DNA from: Torymus aiolomorphi
Taxonomy: Eukaryota; Arthropoda; Insecta; Hymenoptera; Torymidae
Direction: 5' to 3'
DNA: 64,000 nucleotides
NCBI GenBank assembly: GCA_036365515.1
Contig: CM070877.1
Coordinates: 62,520,475-62,584,474 of the forward strand
In this document: piece by piece, positions 18,296 through 29,260 of the stretch
Layout: the number at the start of each line of letters is the position of its first letter
Position numbering within the stretch: the stretch's first letter is position 1
The notes under the pieces: generated by a model
Database searches by the model: none
Seen by the model: only the letters and a program-made list of their open reading frames with translations
What the model was told of the DNA's origin: nothing
Program-made: the position numbers and the translations under genes

Positions 18296-19835
18296 ATATC
18301 TTTTTTCGTAATGGACCGATTTTTTTGGGTAACGAACTCGATCTGAAGGTGTATAAAAGCTACATCTGTGCAAAATTTCAGGACGATTAAATAATTTTTA
18401 CTCTTGTAATCGTGCGACAACGCAAATGCAAATTTTGTCTAAAATAATTTTTTTTTTTAAAAACAAATGAAGATAATCTCATAAAATTTTAACTAAATAT
18501 AGTCTTCAATGAATTTAATAAGTAATTAAAATTTTAAGTCGATAAATCAAATATTGTCTGAGAAAACGCGATTAGAAAATTTTTTCAAAAAATTTTTAAC
18601 CTCAAATATCTTTTTTCGTAATGAACCGATTTTTTTGAGCAACGAACTTGATCTGAAGATGTATAAAAGCTATATCCGTGCCAAATTTCTAAAATTAAAA
18701 ATTTCTAAAATTTGGATAATTTTTACTCTTGTTATCGTGCGACACCGAAAACGCAAATTTTTTCTAAAATAATTTTTTTCTAAAAAACAAATGAAGATAA
18801 TCTCTTAAAATTTTAACCAAATATAATCTTCAATGAGTGTAATAAGTGGTTAAAATTTTAAGTCTATAAATAAATAAATAATGCATAAAGCACCTGGCTA
18901 GTGGGTGACGCAGGCCTCTATTTAAGCCCGCGGGGTGATGTTTTTCATTGAAGGTAGCGCGCTTGGTAGTTGCCATCTAGCGGGCACTTCGGGTACTAAT
19001 CCCGAACAGAAGCATTTCGGAATAAAAATAATAGCACCATTGGAAAGAGCAGGACAAAATCTATCGATATATGTCCTTAGTTCTTTTTTCAGAGACTTGG
19101 TACACGATTATTAGCGAATTGAATAGAGCGTGCACTTAAACGTGCCGTACGCACGGGCGCGAGGGGCTCGCGCGGACCCTCGGCGTTGTCTTTTTCATGT
19201 TGTTACTTTTAAACCCTTTATTTCTCCAAGTTCTTCAAGATAGGGTTTTGAAGCTTAAGAGTTGTACTTTCCAATGGTGTAGTTTATTTTGAAAAAAGAA
19301 AAACATGATATACTTTGAGAAAAATGGCTTTCAATATTCAACTCGAATTTTCGTCCGGAAGAACGCGTTTCACAATAAAAATAATGGCGCAGTTGGAAAG
19401 AGCAGAAAAAAATCTATCGATATAGGTCCTTGGTTTTTTTTTCAAAGACGCAGCATACGATTATGAGCGAGTTAAACAGAGCGCCTTTTACGCGAAAAAA
19501 GGCACCGCGCGCGCTTGGTGGCCCGTTTCTGCTGGACGCTCCCATAGATAATTTAAATACCTTTCAAGAAAAGTTCATTATATTATCTAATAATGGCTGT
19601 AAGATCTGAAAAAATTTAAAAAAAATCGAAATCGTTATTTGGTTATAAAAAAAAGAAATCCAATAAAACTCAAATCCGTCAGGGCACCGAGTTTTTTTCG
19701 CGAGACGAAGAGAAGTCTTTGTCCGACGAAAATCGGTCGATTTCTTTTCAAGATATAAAGAGTTTACATACACACATACACCCACACACATACACACACA
19801 CACACACATACACATACACACTCATACATCCACGA
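18296..19835 (+). repeat. AT-rich dispersed repeat family, left copy
   Basis: Two tandem units with a period of about 307 bp start at 18298 and 18605 (shared TCTTTTTTCGTAATG and GTATAAAAGCTA). A second pair of related 130-bp units starts at about 19022 and 19374 (shared AATAAAAATAAT and AATCTATCGATATA). The right end runs into a (CA)n tract at 19770-19832. The same material occurs inverted at 33440-34420. No coding signature is seen. Confidence 0.65.
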
Positions 19836-20485
19836 AAAAAAAATTGTCTCAAACTCAACAAATATCGACTTATATCGCTTTAAAACATCTTCTTGAACAT
19901 TTTTTGTCTCGAAAATTTTTTTCACCCTTACAGAGCTTCCTGTATGAGGAAGCAAAAATAGATTTCTCATTGGAACGCAAATGAAACACTGATATCATTG
20001 CATATTATATAAATTTTAAGAAGGAATTTTATTTTTATTCAAACTATACAATAATCATGCAATATTGGAGTCACAGCACTACATTTAATGCATTTTGCAA
20101 TGATATTTTAGATTATAAATAAAACAATTGTACCTTGAATTTCTTTGATGTTGATACTTTTTCTTTGTACTTGATGTTTGTCGTCAAAAATGTTACATCC
20201 TCTGCATTGCACTACTGTTGAAAAATCACTTGCAGGCTGCAAACATCACTTATTGCCTGAAACATTTATCAAGAAGATAACATTTTCTCGTATTAACGCG
20301 ACACATTTACAATGACTTTAAAAGTAGATTGATTCTGCTATACTTAGCTGATAAGTTGCATGCCCATGCTGTTAATTTTCTCCATATCTGTAGCAGGAAA
20401 TCTTTTGAAAAACTTTTACTCGTTATATCTGTCGTCTCCCTCGACATGTTTACGGTTATTGTGACAGCATAAAAAGATACACAAA

Positions 20486-20565
20486 TATAAATAGAGGAGG
20501 CCATATGTTTAGTGTGGCTATATACACCACCTGATCGATAAGACTAATCGTTGATGTTGTTAAAA
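20486..20565 (+). repeat. Dispersed repeat unit, inverted partner at 30510-30590
   Basis: TATACACCACCTGATCGATA followed by AGACTAATC is found here and reverse-complemented at 30520-30555. A diverged third piece (ACTAATCGTTGGCGTCGATG) lies at about 27016. Confidence 0.6.
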
Positions 20566-21067
20566 TGCAGCTAATGGTAGTGGTGACTAACATTGGAGAT
20601 GTTTGCAGCTAATGGCCTTGATACTACCAAAAAAGGTGGATAAATTTGTTAAAGGGTGAAAATAACAACCACCATTTAATTAATTCTCGACTTTTCGGGC
20701 ATTTATTGGCATGGCCCTCTTCAGTTATTTCAAAAACAATGCTATACACAACGTTTGGCCTGAAATACGTTGTCCACAGAGTTCACTTCATTCAGCACCT
20801 CCAACTGTACTTACCACGGATAACTCATGGAATATTCAACATCGACGAGATACTAACGTATGTTTAATCATCGCGGGACAAATAAAGAACTTTTAATCTT
20901 TTTTTAAAAAAATCGCAAAGATGTAAAATTTAATTTTATCATCTTCTTAGTTTTTAGAATTTTCGGTTTAGATTGCAAAAAATTATTTTACCGTGCGACA
21001 AAAATGTTATATAATGAAAATCAGCTTAAAGAAAGTTGTAAATTTTTAACTAAATGTCGTTTCTATC

Positions 21068-21859
21068 GTGTTTTTCCTAACCATCTTAACTATATTACGA
21101 AAAAACATAAAAAATAATCATATGTTTTCTAATAGTTGCAAAACAAAGCACTATAAACTCATCGAATATGTAAAATTAAAAATTTTGAACATTGAAATTA
21201 TAGACTTACACACGCAAATTGATAACACAAAAAAAGTTTTAAAAACAATTATTACAGACATAGAAAGGACTATTGGAAAAGATTTGATTAGACTGTTTGT
21301 GGAATATTACAAAACAAAGCTTACTTTTATTATGGAAAATGTCAAATTAAAACTAGAGAAAAAACTTAATTCGATATATTATCTTAAATATAAATCTATA
21401 ATTGATAAAGATAGATATAGAGAAGAGCAAGCATATTACAATGTCAACGCACGAGACAACAACACACAGAACGTTGACCTAAGAGTTACCACTAATGTAG
21501 ACGAGAAATGGTGTGTTAACCTTTCGGGTATTGAACTCCTGACGTATGTCAATAACATATTAAAGCTAGGTGAAAAATTTAATTTTAAAAGTGCATTTGA
21601 CGATAGACTTGTTATTAACTACGCCAAGAATTTTGAAACTTTTATCAAAAAATATGCTGGAAAAGAGAAGATTCTAAAAATACGTGGAACCTTTTTGAAT
21701 GTTATTAAAAAATTTTATAGTAGAGATCTTTCTAGACAATCACACTTAGATCAAAAATTAAAAATGGACTCATTAAAAACAAAGGAATTTATTAAAAGAA
21801 ATCCTAACATGTTAATAAGCAGAGCCAATAAAGGTATGGTGCTGATGATGCTACCGTGA
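21068..21859 (+). pseudogene. PLE-2 reverse transcriptase, amino-terminal part
   Basis: This 263-residue Lys/Asn-rich frame matches the region before the RT in Penelope-like proteins. It has DLSRQSHLDQKLKMD-type helical sequence and ends RNPNMLISRANKG, the conserved lead-in to the RT core (usually followed by a nucleotide-binding Asp motif). The next 170 bp encode RT fingers in other frames with stops, so the gene is broken here. Confidence 0.7.
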
Positions 21860-22028
21860 TCATCAAAAAATCTGTTTATAATGATAAGTTGGAATCCTTA
21901 TTTTGTGATTCAAAATATTATGAAAAAATTTTAAATAACCCTCTGTCTAGTCTTGAAAAAAACACCAATGAACTAAGTGGCTGAATAAAATAGATTTCAA
22001 TACTAATGGAAAAAAGCTTCAACCTGTT

Positions 22029-22427
22029 TTGCAAAAATTTAATATCTCTAAAGCCTATGGTTTGATTAAAATACATAAAGCTGACTTTCCTGTCCGGCCT
22101 ATCATTTCTACTATAAATTCGATGACTTATAATCTATCTAAATTCTTTAGAACAATTTTAAAAAACAATCTTAAAATCCCTGCTTCACATGTAGATAATA
22201 GTTTAAAGTTAAGGGATAAAGTTAATAATTTTCAAATTCCGCTCGATCATGAAGTTATTAGCTTAGATGTAGTTAGTTTGTTTACTAATGTACCTGATTA
22301 TTTAGTTTATGTTGCTATTGAAAAAAGATGGCATCAATTACATAACAAAATTAATTTGAACTATACTGAGTTCATCAAAGTAATTAAGTTTATACTTATT
22401 ATGTTGAGTGGCACCCTCCATGTTTAA
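22029..22427 (+). pseudogene. PLE-2 reverse transcriptase, fingers and motif A
   Basis: The frame contains AYGLIKIHKADFPVRPIIST (RT fingers) and motif A, ISLDVVSLFTNVP, with the catalytic Asp. It is in the PLE family style. It is cut at about 22398 by the insertion of PLE-1, and the protein resumes at 24812 in the next conserved block (FILNYNFFQFNKKFYRQIFG). The two sides carry the duplicated target AAGTTTATACTTA. Confidence 0.85.
22386..22398 (+). repeat. Target site duplication of PLE-1, left
   Basis: AAGTTTATACTTA, identical to 24812-24824. Confidence 0.85.
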
Positions 22428-22430
22428 GAA

Positions 22431-23140
22431 TTTAAATGTTGTGAGAATCCTCGTGAGGGCCAATTCCCAGAAATAAATTTGAAAACAATCTTGAATACTA
22501 GATTGCAACGTTTCGTCAGGAAGTTCCCTGACCTCTTCAGGCTTTATGAAAAATATATAGAGTTAAAACACATACAAAAATAAAAATAAAAAACTAGTCA
22601 AATAAATTAAACACAATCTATGCAAAAACCTTTACCTATAAATAGCTACGTCGATACTGGTAAGATACCAGTAGAGTCGAGATGGTATGCAGAACATAAT
22701 GCACGCTTCGCTGGGGTTTATATATAATCACGCTTGTTTACCTTTTTAAATGTAACGTTCTTAACAGCTTTTTGTATATATTATTCAAATTTTGTGTATC
22801 TTCTATTCTATTGATAGTGTTGTGATTTAAATTAATATGTAACATTTCGGAAATAATTCGTTTCGTGTAATTGTTTTCCCTATCTAAAATTTGGATGTTT
22901 TTCCAGTCAACGATGTGTTTCATAGTTCTTTGGTGTGTTGCTATCACTGATTTGTTATTCTTATCTCTTTCATGTTCTTTAATCCTATTTTTTAATATTC
23001 GCTTAGTTTCGCCAATATAAGTCGATGTACAAGACATACAATTTATCTTATAGACTACGCCACATGTTTCTGATTTTTCTATTTTATCCTTTCTTAATTT
23101 AATTATATTGTTCAATTTTTTGTTGATCAAAGATACTGTG
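22431..23140 (-). repeat. PLE-1 inverted arm, left
   Basis: About 710 bp, covering the GIY-YIG coding end and 3' noncoding part. It is the inverse of 24103-24810 with only a few mismatches by eye. Confidence 0.88.
22502..22544 (-). ncRNA. Hammerhead-ribozyme-like motif in PLE-1 3' region (left arm)
   Basis: Minus strand reads CUGAAGA, then G, a perfect 6-bp hairpin GUCAGG/CCUGAC with loop GAACUU, then GAAAC and GUU. This follows the order of a hammerhead core (CUGANGA, stem II, GAAA, short stem III, NUH). One extra G separates CUGAAGA from stem II, and stem I is only GC/GC. Activity is doubtful. Penelope-like elements are known to carry hammerhead motifs. Confidence 0.4.
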
Positions 23141-24098
23141 CGGATGTTATATTTGTTTAAAATATACGAACATTTTTTATAAAAGGTATTATTATATGGA
23201 ATGGAGATTGTAGTTAGTGAACGGTTCTCATTATTAGTCTTTTTATTGTGATATTTGAGTTTTCGAAGTCTATTTCGTATGTGTATGTTTATAAATTCGG
23301 AAGGATAATCGTTACATAAGAGAAGTTCTGTAATTTTGTGTATATTCGCGTCATGAAAACAAGTATCGGATAAAAGAATTGCTCTATCCACCAGGTTCGC
23401 AACGATGTTTATTTTTTGTTGTATGGTGTGGTTAGAATTATAATTTAACAGTCTCGATGATGCTGTTGTTTTTTGATACCAGTTAGTCAAAATTTGATTG
23501 TTTTTTCTCGTAAGACTGAGATCTAAAAAATTTATACTATTGTCTATTTCAGATTCGAATGTAAATTTAAGATGAGTATTATACTCGTTAAACACTTGTA
23601 GAACTGTATCAACTTGATCGCTTTTTATACATAAAATTGTGTCGTCTACATATCTAAAGTAAAAGAGCGGAATACAATCGTGTGTAATTTTTAATTCGCG
23701 CAAGCAGTCTGTTTCTAAATCTTCCATAACCATGTCAGCGAATAATGGTGAGATAGGAGAACCCATAGGTGTGCCAAATATTTGTTTATAAGTTCTATTG
23801 TTGAAATTGAAATATGTGTTGTCAAATAAAAAACAGACTATATTCCGAATCTCATGAAAAGGAATTTTGCATTTATTGTGAATATGTGTGTAACGTCTGT
23901 CTATGCTTTCTAATACTAAATCGCACGGTATATTTGTAAACAGAGAGCAAACGTCCAAAGATAGAAGTACATATGTACTGGGTATTATAATTTTACTGAT
24001 TTTATCTTTCATCTCGAAACTATTATTAATATGAGAAAGCGGTTTCGGAATACAATTTTTTAATTCGTTGTAAATGATCTTAGATAAATACCTTTGAT
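22738..24098 (-). pseudogene. PLE-1 reverse transcriptase with GIY-YIG endonuclease, amino-truncated
   Basis: The frame has an ATG at 24012, but the same frame is open upstream to the inversion junction at about 24098, so the protein is cut at its amino end rather than starting there. It has RT motif A (LSLDVCSLFTNIP), motif B (FGTPMGSPISPLFADMVMEDLE), motif C (FRYVDDT, both Asp present) and INFLDLSL. A helical linker with Cys follows, then the GIY-YIG domain (VVYKINCMSCTSTYIGETKR, then KNRIKEHE). No internal stop is seen. The missing part is the amino end and RT fingers, so the copy cannot encode a complete enzyme. Confidence 0.88.
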
Positions 24099-24102
24099 CA
24101 AC

Positions 24103-24504
24103 ACAGTACCTTTGATCAACAAAAAATTGAACAATATAATTAAATTAGGAAAGGATAAAATAGAAAAATCAGAAACATGTGGCGTAGTCTATAAGATAAA
24201 TTGTATGTCTTGTACATCGACTTATATTGGCGAAACTAAGCGAATGTTAAAAAATAGGATTAAAGAACATGAAAGAGATAAGAATAACAAATCAGTGATA
24301 GCAACACACCAACGAACTATGAAACACATCGTTGACTGGAAAAACATCCAAATTTTAGATAGGGAAAACAATTACACGAAACGAATTATTTCCGAAATGT
24401 TACATACTAATTTAAATCACAACACTATCAATAGAATAGAAGATACACAAAATTTGAATAATATATACAAAAAGCTGTTAAGAACGTTACATTTAAAAAG
24501 GTAA
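24103..24504 (+). pseudogene. PLE-1 inverted copy: GIY-YIG endonuclease domain
   Basis: This plus-strand frame is a near-identical copy of the last ~130 residues of the minus-strand PLE-1 protein. It begins TVPLINKKLNNIIKL and carries the whole GIY-YIG domain. It is in the right arm of the inverted repeat and has no RT, so it is a by-product of insertion rather than a gene. Confidence 0.85.
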
Positions 24505-24698
24505 ACAAGCGTGATTATATATAAACCCCAGCGAAGCGTGCATTATGTTCTGCATACCATCTCGACTCTACTGGTATCTTACCAGTATCGACGTAGCTAT
24601 TTATAGGTAAAGGTTTTTGCATAGATTGTGTTTAATTTATTTGACTAGTTTTTTATTTTTATTTTTGTATGTGTTTTAACTCTATATATTTTTAATAA

Positions 24699-24741
24699 AG
24701 CCTGAAGAGGTCAGGGAACTTCCTGACGAAACGTTGCAATC
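24699..24741 (+). ncRNA. Hammerhead-like motif in PLE-1 3' region (right arm)
   Basis: Same motif as 22502-22544 on the opposite strand: CUGAAGA, G, hairpin GUCAGG/CCUGAC, GAAAC, GUU. Confidence 0.4.
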
Positions 24742-24811
24742 TAGTATTCAAGATTGTTTTCAAATTTATTTCTGGGAATTGGCCCTCACGAGGATCCTCA
24801 CAACATTTAAA

Positions 24812-25114
24812 AAGTTTATACTTAATTATAACTTTTTCCAGTTTAACAAGAAATTCTACAGACAAATCTTTGGTTCTGCGACGGGAAACCCGATTAGCCC
24901 GATTTTATCTGATATATTTATGGAAGATTTAGAATTGGAATGTATTAATAAATTAGATGTTAAATCACTCTTCTATTTTCGGTATGTGGATGACATTTTG
25001 ATGTGTATACATAAAGATAATATAGATAAAACGCTGAATATGATTAATTCTTATGGTAAAAACTTACAGTTTACTGTTGAACTATCGCAGAATAAGAGTG
25101 TTCGAGTTAGTTAG
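24812..25114 (+). pseudogene. PLE-2 reverse transcriptase, palm (motifs B and C), truncated
   Basis: The frame resumes after the PLE-1 insertion. It shows FNKKFYRQIFGSATGNPISP (motif B; Ala-Thr-Gly-Asn replaces the usual Pro-Met-Gly-Ser) and FRYVDDILM (motif C, both Asp). It stops at 25112-25114 after the strand that precedes the thumb. The thumb, linker and GIY-YIG domain are absent, and GC-rich sequence of different character follows. Confidence 0.8.
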
Positions 25115-25905
25115 GAGTAAGGGTTAAGCTTAACTTTATAGTGGCTGTGTGAAGGGTCCCTCTGTCGAAACGTGCGCAACGGTACGCGCGCAGCCGGCCG
25201 AGTGGCGGTCGACTGGCTCGCGCGCAGCATCGCGCGCTTCTTCTTATCTCGGCAGCCGAGCGGAACGCACGTCCAGCTAAGACGAGCCGTATAGTTTTAG
25301 TGCATCCGTACTCTCAACGCGTGTAGTCTCTCCTGGTGCTTGTGCTACCGAAGCCGGTATTTCTGCCGCGCCGCGACCTAGGCCGTGACCGCGAACGTGT
25401 GTGAATAAGTGTGATTTGTGCGAAAGAGGGTGCCTCGAAGGAAAGAAAGTGACCTTGTTTGTGAGGACGGTGTCTACGTGCGCGTGGCGGCGTAATCCGT
25501 CTAGGCGACTCAGCGAGCGGCAACACTCCTTGTTGTCCAGGGCATCACGACGTTGGCTTCCCCGAGACGTCGGGGCGCGCGTGGTGCAGGTCGAGGACCA
25601 TTTTTCTGAGTCGCCGTGTCCAGGTTGACCACTACGATGTGGTGCAACACTGCGACGTGTTCGGTTCCCTCAGCGTTCTTCTCCACGGTGCGACGTTCGA
25701 GCGGCGCTTGTGCGAGCTACGTAAATTTAGTAAGTAAGTTTAGTAAGTAAGTTTATTGTAACGCGTTAGTCATAATTAAGCATGTTTCTTGTATTTCTAT
25801 CAATAAAATTTACACTTGTCCTGGCTTTTCCCTCAAAATTGTAAGGGTTTTTACGCCAAGGCAAGCGTCCTTGTTCTTCGCGAAACCAGAGTCGTTAATT
25901 GATCA
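25115..25905 (+). other. GC-rich insert, possible solo LTR or promoter-like fragment
   Basis: Composition changes abruptly from AT-rich to GC-rich at about 25150 and back at 25740. An AATAAA occurs at 25802, followed by a pyrimidine-rich stretch. No domain is encoded. A solo LTR would fit, but I found neither TG...CA ends nor a target duplication. Confidence 0.35.
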
Positions 25906-26286
25906 ACCTTTCACTCATTTAACCCTTTCCTCAGTTTGAACTCCCCCTGAGTTCCATTACTTATCAGCATAGACAGGAACATGGTGCCTCGGGTGAGGAA
26001 TGAGTGACTGGTTTTTCGAGCATTTTTGTTTTTTTTTGTGCATGTTAGAGCGATATATATTAAGTCATTGCATAAAAGCACTTTGAGAATTGTATGAGCA
26101 AAGCGTTGATACTGGGACGTTTTCTTCCTTTTTTTCTCTCTTCTTCTTGATACTGTTTGTCGTTTCATTTCCAAGTATAATTATTACAAAGGAGAAGGAT
26201 CCGGAAGGAAGTGAGATCGACGATGGCTCGGCGGAACCTGCTCCTTACTATCCTAAAGGACCCCGCACACAATGTATGGGAAAAAA

Positions 26287-26385
26287 TCATTCGGTCAAAT
26301 TGAACGAAATTGAAAAAAGATAGATTTCTTCAGGACCTCAAGATCTATTTTTTTTCCAAAGTTTCGTTCAATTTGACCGGATGAA
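26287..26385. repeat. Small hairpin repeat
   Basis: TCGGTCAAATTGAACGAAA at the left pairs with TTTCGTTCAATTTGACCGGA at the right, around a 50-nt loop. It lies in the 3' noncoding part of PLE-2. Confidence 0.7.
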
Positions 26386-26875
26386 AAAAATTAAATTACC
26401 AAGTTACTTAAAGAATATAGTAGTATTTTGATAAATAATTGTGAATTTTTATCCTCCTTTACTTATAATAATTGCGTTAATTGCGTTCAGTAGTCAATGA
26501 GATATCACGAGTATACGCTTTGTAAGAGATTTGACATGATTAGCTCCACTTCTACAAATACGTTTCGTCCTGATCCCTCTGCTCGCTCATTCAACTCATG
26601 CGGGTGCTGCACCCCCACCCCTTCACATAAACTGCTAATTTTACGCTTGCATTGACTTCTTATAATGTATACACATGCTGTCATAAAAATTTCACTATAT
26701 AAGGCGGAGATTTTACATTGTATCTCTATTGACGAGCGAACCGTATTCCGCGTAACATAAGTTAACTATGTAACATTACTTTGTGTAAGTTCTATTGTAT
26801 CAATTGTATTTTGAATTTGTTAATTGTCTCTGTGGTGAAAAATTCTATAACAAAACATACTGTATTTTTAACTAG

Positions 26876-26922
26876 ATTCTTGAAGAGGGTCATACCAATA
26901 AATGTCCGAAACGTCGAGAATT
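26876..26922 (+). ncRNA. Hammerhead-like motif in PLE-2 terminal repeat
   Basis: Reads UUGAAGA, G, imperfect hairpin GGUCAU/AUGUCC, GAAAC, GUC. The inverted left copy (20687-20725, minus) has CUGAAGA and GGCCAU/AUGCCC with GAAAA and GUC. Between them all core positions are represented, but neither copy is complete. Confidence 0.35.
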
Positions 26923-27022
26923 AATTAAATGGTGGTTGTTATTTTCATCCTTTAACATATTTACCCACCTTTTTTGGTAGTATCAAGGCCATTAGCTGCA
27001 AACATCTCCAATACTAATCGTT

Positions 27023-27392
27023 GGCGTCGATGCTGTAGTAATCACCTTTTATAGCCCAACTTCAACACGAACTAGGCTATTACTATAGCATCCTTATATC
27101 TATGACACTAGCATTATCATGAGTGTCAGTACACAAACAGTAATGCAGAATTTTTTAAAATATTGTTATGCAATAATTATGATTATTTTATAAAACAGTT
27201 TATAATAAAATGTTATTTCAAGATGAGCATAAATCAAATGCACAATTTCAAAAAATAGTAATCTTTAATGTATAAATAAATATATCAAAATTTAATAAAA
27301 TCTGATTATCTGATTAATAAAATAATAAAAATAAAAGATCTAATGAATAAAAAATCGAATAAAATTAAAAAATGTGTTGAATGTCAAAACTT
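27023..27392. other. AT-rich spacer
   Basis: No coding signature. It contains a diverged part of the 20486/30510 repeat at its left end. Confidence 0.4.
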
Positions 27393-27734
27393 TTTTTTAT
27401 TTTTTTTATTTATTTATTTAACCAGAGTAAGTACAAATAAAAGAAAACAAGATATCCATTCATAGTACATAATTACATTATACAAGATAATATCCAGCAG
27501 AGGAATATAATATTCCTGTTCGCTGGTCCGGTACACTTAAAACTATCTTAACCTAAATAATATATATGAAGATGTACATTTTTAACAAAAAATAATATAT
27601 AGCAAAATCTATGTAAATTACTAACAAACTATATATAACTCTATAGATGTCAATGCTTAACAAATGTAGTATAAAATTGGAAATTGCATTGTTAAAATAG
27701 ACAATGTCTATTTAACAGTGCCCGCTCCATTACA

Positions 27735-27965
27735 GGCATTGATATATATATAATATATACACTTGTGGGGGTTTATGTAGCCCAAGACCGTATATTAGTA
27801 CCTACAGCCCAGAGTTCCCTATGGCAAGTGACTAAAGAAATAATGGACCCTGGGGTTATAGACTCTAGGTCGGGCCGCATAAACCTCTATATTTAGAAAT
27901 ATTATGAAGCCCGGGCTGCATAATCAAAATCGGGCTTGATACACCCCTATATATAAAAAACGGGC
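27735..27965 (-). repeat. GGGTTTAT/GCCCG repeat family, copy 1
   Basis: About 230 bp with internal repeats of GGGTTTAT followed 3-5 nt later by GCCCG. The same sequence occurs at 53805-54035 (plus) and partly at 31670-31815. (TA)n lies on both sides (27741-27760 region and 27970-28080). Confidence 0.75.
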
Positions 27966-27966
27966 T

Positions 27967-28095
<129 letters not shown>

Positions 28096-28306
28096 ATTAT
28101 TATTACAGAACATTTTCGCAACCAAATTAACGCTCGTTACTGTGAAAAGTTTCCAACTAATAGAATCTAGGTTGTAATGTATTTCTAGATGTTTTCTGTT
28201 ACCCATATCTTGAGTTTTTTTCTTACTGTAATTGTTAGTAATTATTTTTAATTCATTAGGCAAGCAATTGAATTATATTACTGCTCTAATGTAACTGTTT
28301 TTAATG

Positions 28307-29260
28307 CTAATGGTTTTCTGCCTTTTTGGAATCAGAATACTTTTCTTTTGTGGTGTTCTTAGAGGTAGAGTATAACCTCTGTAAATCATTGTAATGATAC
28401 AAAAGGGATTCATATGAAAATATTTGACTTAGATTCATAGGATTTTTTCCAATGGTAAAATTGTTTTTGTTAACTATTTTCAGTAATCTAATTTGCAGTC
28501 TATTGAGCATATCTATACTGTTCGAATACGCCCCTCCCCATGCTATTATTCCATAGGAAATGATGCTATGAAAAAAGGCGTAGTATACCATACGTATACT
28601 GTCTGTTGACAAAATCTTTGTAAGTTTATAGAAAATGAAAATGAGGTATTTTGTTTTACTGTAAATATAATCAATGTGTTCATTCCATCTCATATTACTA
28701 TCAAAGACTATGCCTAGATATTTGGTGCTTTCGACTCTTTTGATTTTTGTACCATTTATATTGCTATTTAAGTTTTTTGGAGTACTATCACATTGAATGC
28801 CATATTCCATGTTTCCTGTTTCGTCAGTGTTTAAAGAGAGTTTATTTAGAGCTAACCAGTTTGATATTTTATGTAATCGATCATTCATTCTAGATTCAAC
28901 TTCAAGCCACGTATTATCTGTCGTAATAACAGCCGTATCATCCGCATACGACACTATAGAGTTTTCAGGCATATCTACCAGTAATTCATTGATATAGAGT
29001 ACAAATAATAATGGTCCCAAGATGGTACCCTGCGGGACTCCCATATTCACATTTTCAAATTGGATGGTTTTGTTATTTAATTTAATACTTTGTTGTCTAT
29101 TGCTGAGGTAATGTTTTAATAGATTGTAAGCGCTATCTCTGATTCCATAATTATACAATTTATCAAGTAAAAGTTGATGATGTACAGTATCAAACGCTTT
29201 GGCTAGATCTAGGAACGTTATAGCAATAGGAGTACTTGCATCAAGTTTATTGTATATCAT
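28307..29260 (-). pseudogene. Non-LTR retrotransposon 1 reverse transcriptase, palm and thumb
   Basis: A 317-residue frame with RT motif A region (FLDLAKAFDTVHH), motif B (GVPQGTILGPLLFVLYIN), motif C (YADDTAV) and the conserved later blocks (LSLNTDET, KYLGIVFD, ISYGIIAWGG, RLQIRLLK). This is the order seen in jockey and CR1 polymerases, which copy RNA at a nicked chromosomal target. The frame is intact in this part, but the upstream part is in a different frame. Confidence 0.88.

Larger units (their letters stand above)
22431..24810 (-). mobile_element. Penelope-like element 1 (inner) with inverted partial copy
   Basis: A minus-strand PLE (22431 to about 24094) is joined head to head with a plus-strand copy of its own last ~708 bp (24103-24810). 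The arms, 22431-23140 and 24103-24810, are nearly identical. At the junction the sequence TACCTTTGATCAACA occurs twice, once as TACCTTTGATCAACACAG. Such partial inverted copies are typical of Penelope insertions. About 32 bp of extra sequence lie between the left target duplication and the left arm. Confidence 0.88.
24103..24810 (+). repeat. PLE-1 inverted arm, right
   Basis: Inverse of 22431-23140. It ends ...CCTCACAACATTTAA just before the right target duplication (24812-24824). Confidence 0.88.
20577..27022 (+). mobile_element. Penelope-like element 2 (outer), interrupted
   Basis: Inverted terminal repeats lie at about 20577-20725 and 26876-27022. They share long stretches such as ACCACCATTTAATTAATTCT and the CCTTGATACTACCAAAAAAG sequence. 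Between them on the plus strand lie PLE reverse-transcriptase pieces (21068-22427 and 24812-25114). The body is split by PLE-1 with a 13-bp target duplication, and a GC-rich segment follows the last RT piece. No GIY-YIG domain of this element remains. Confidence 0.75.

Noticed and set aside
25115..25905. Firm call as a solo LTR
   Set aside because: No TG...CA ends or target duplication could be found, so it is listed only as a GC-rich insert.
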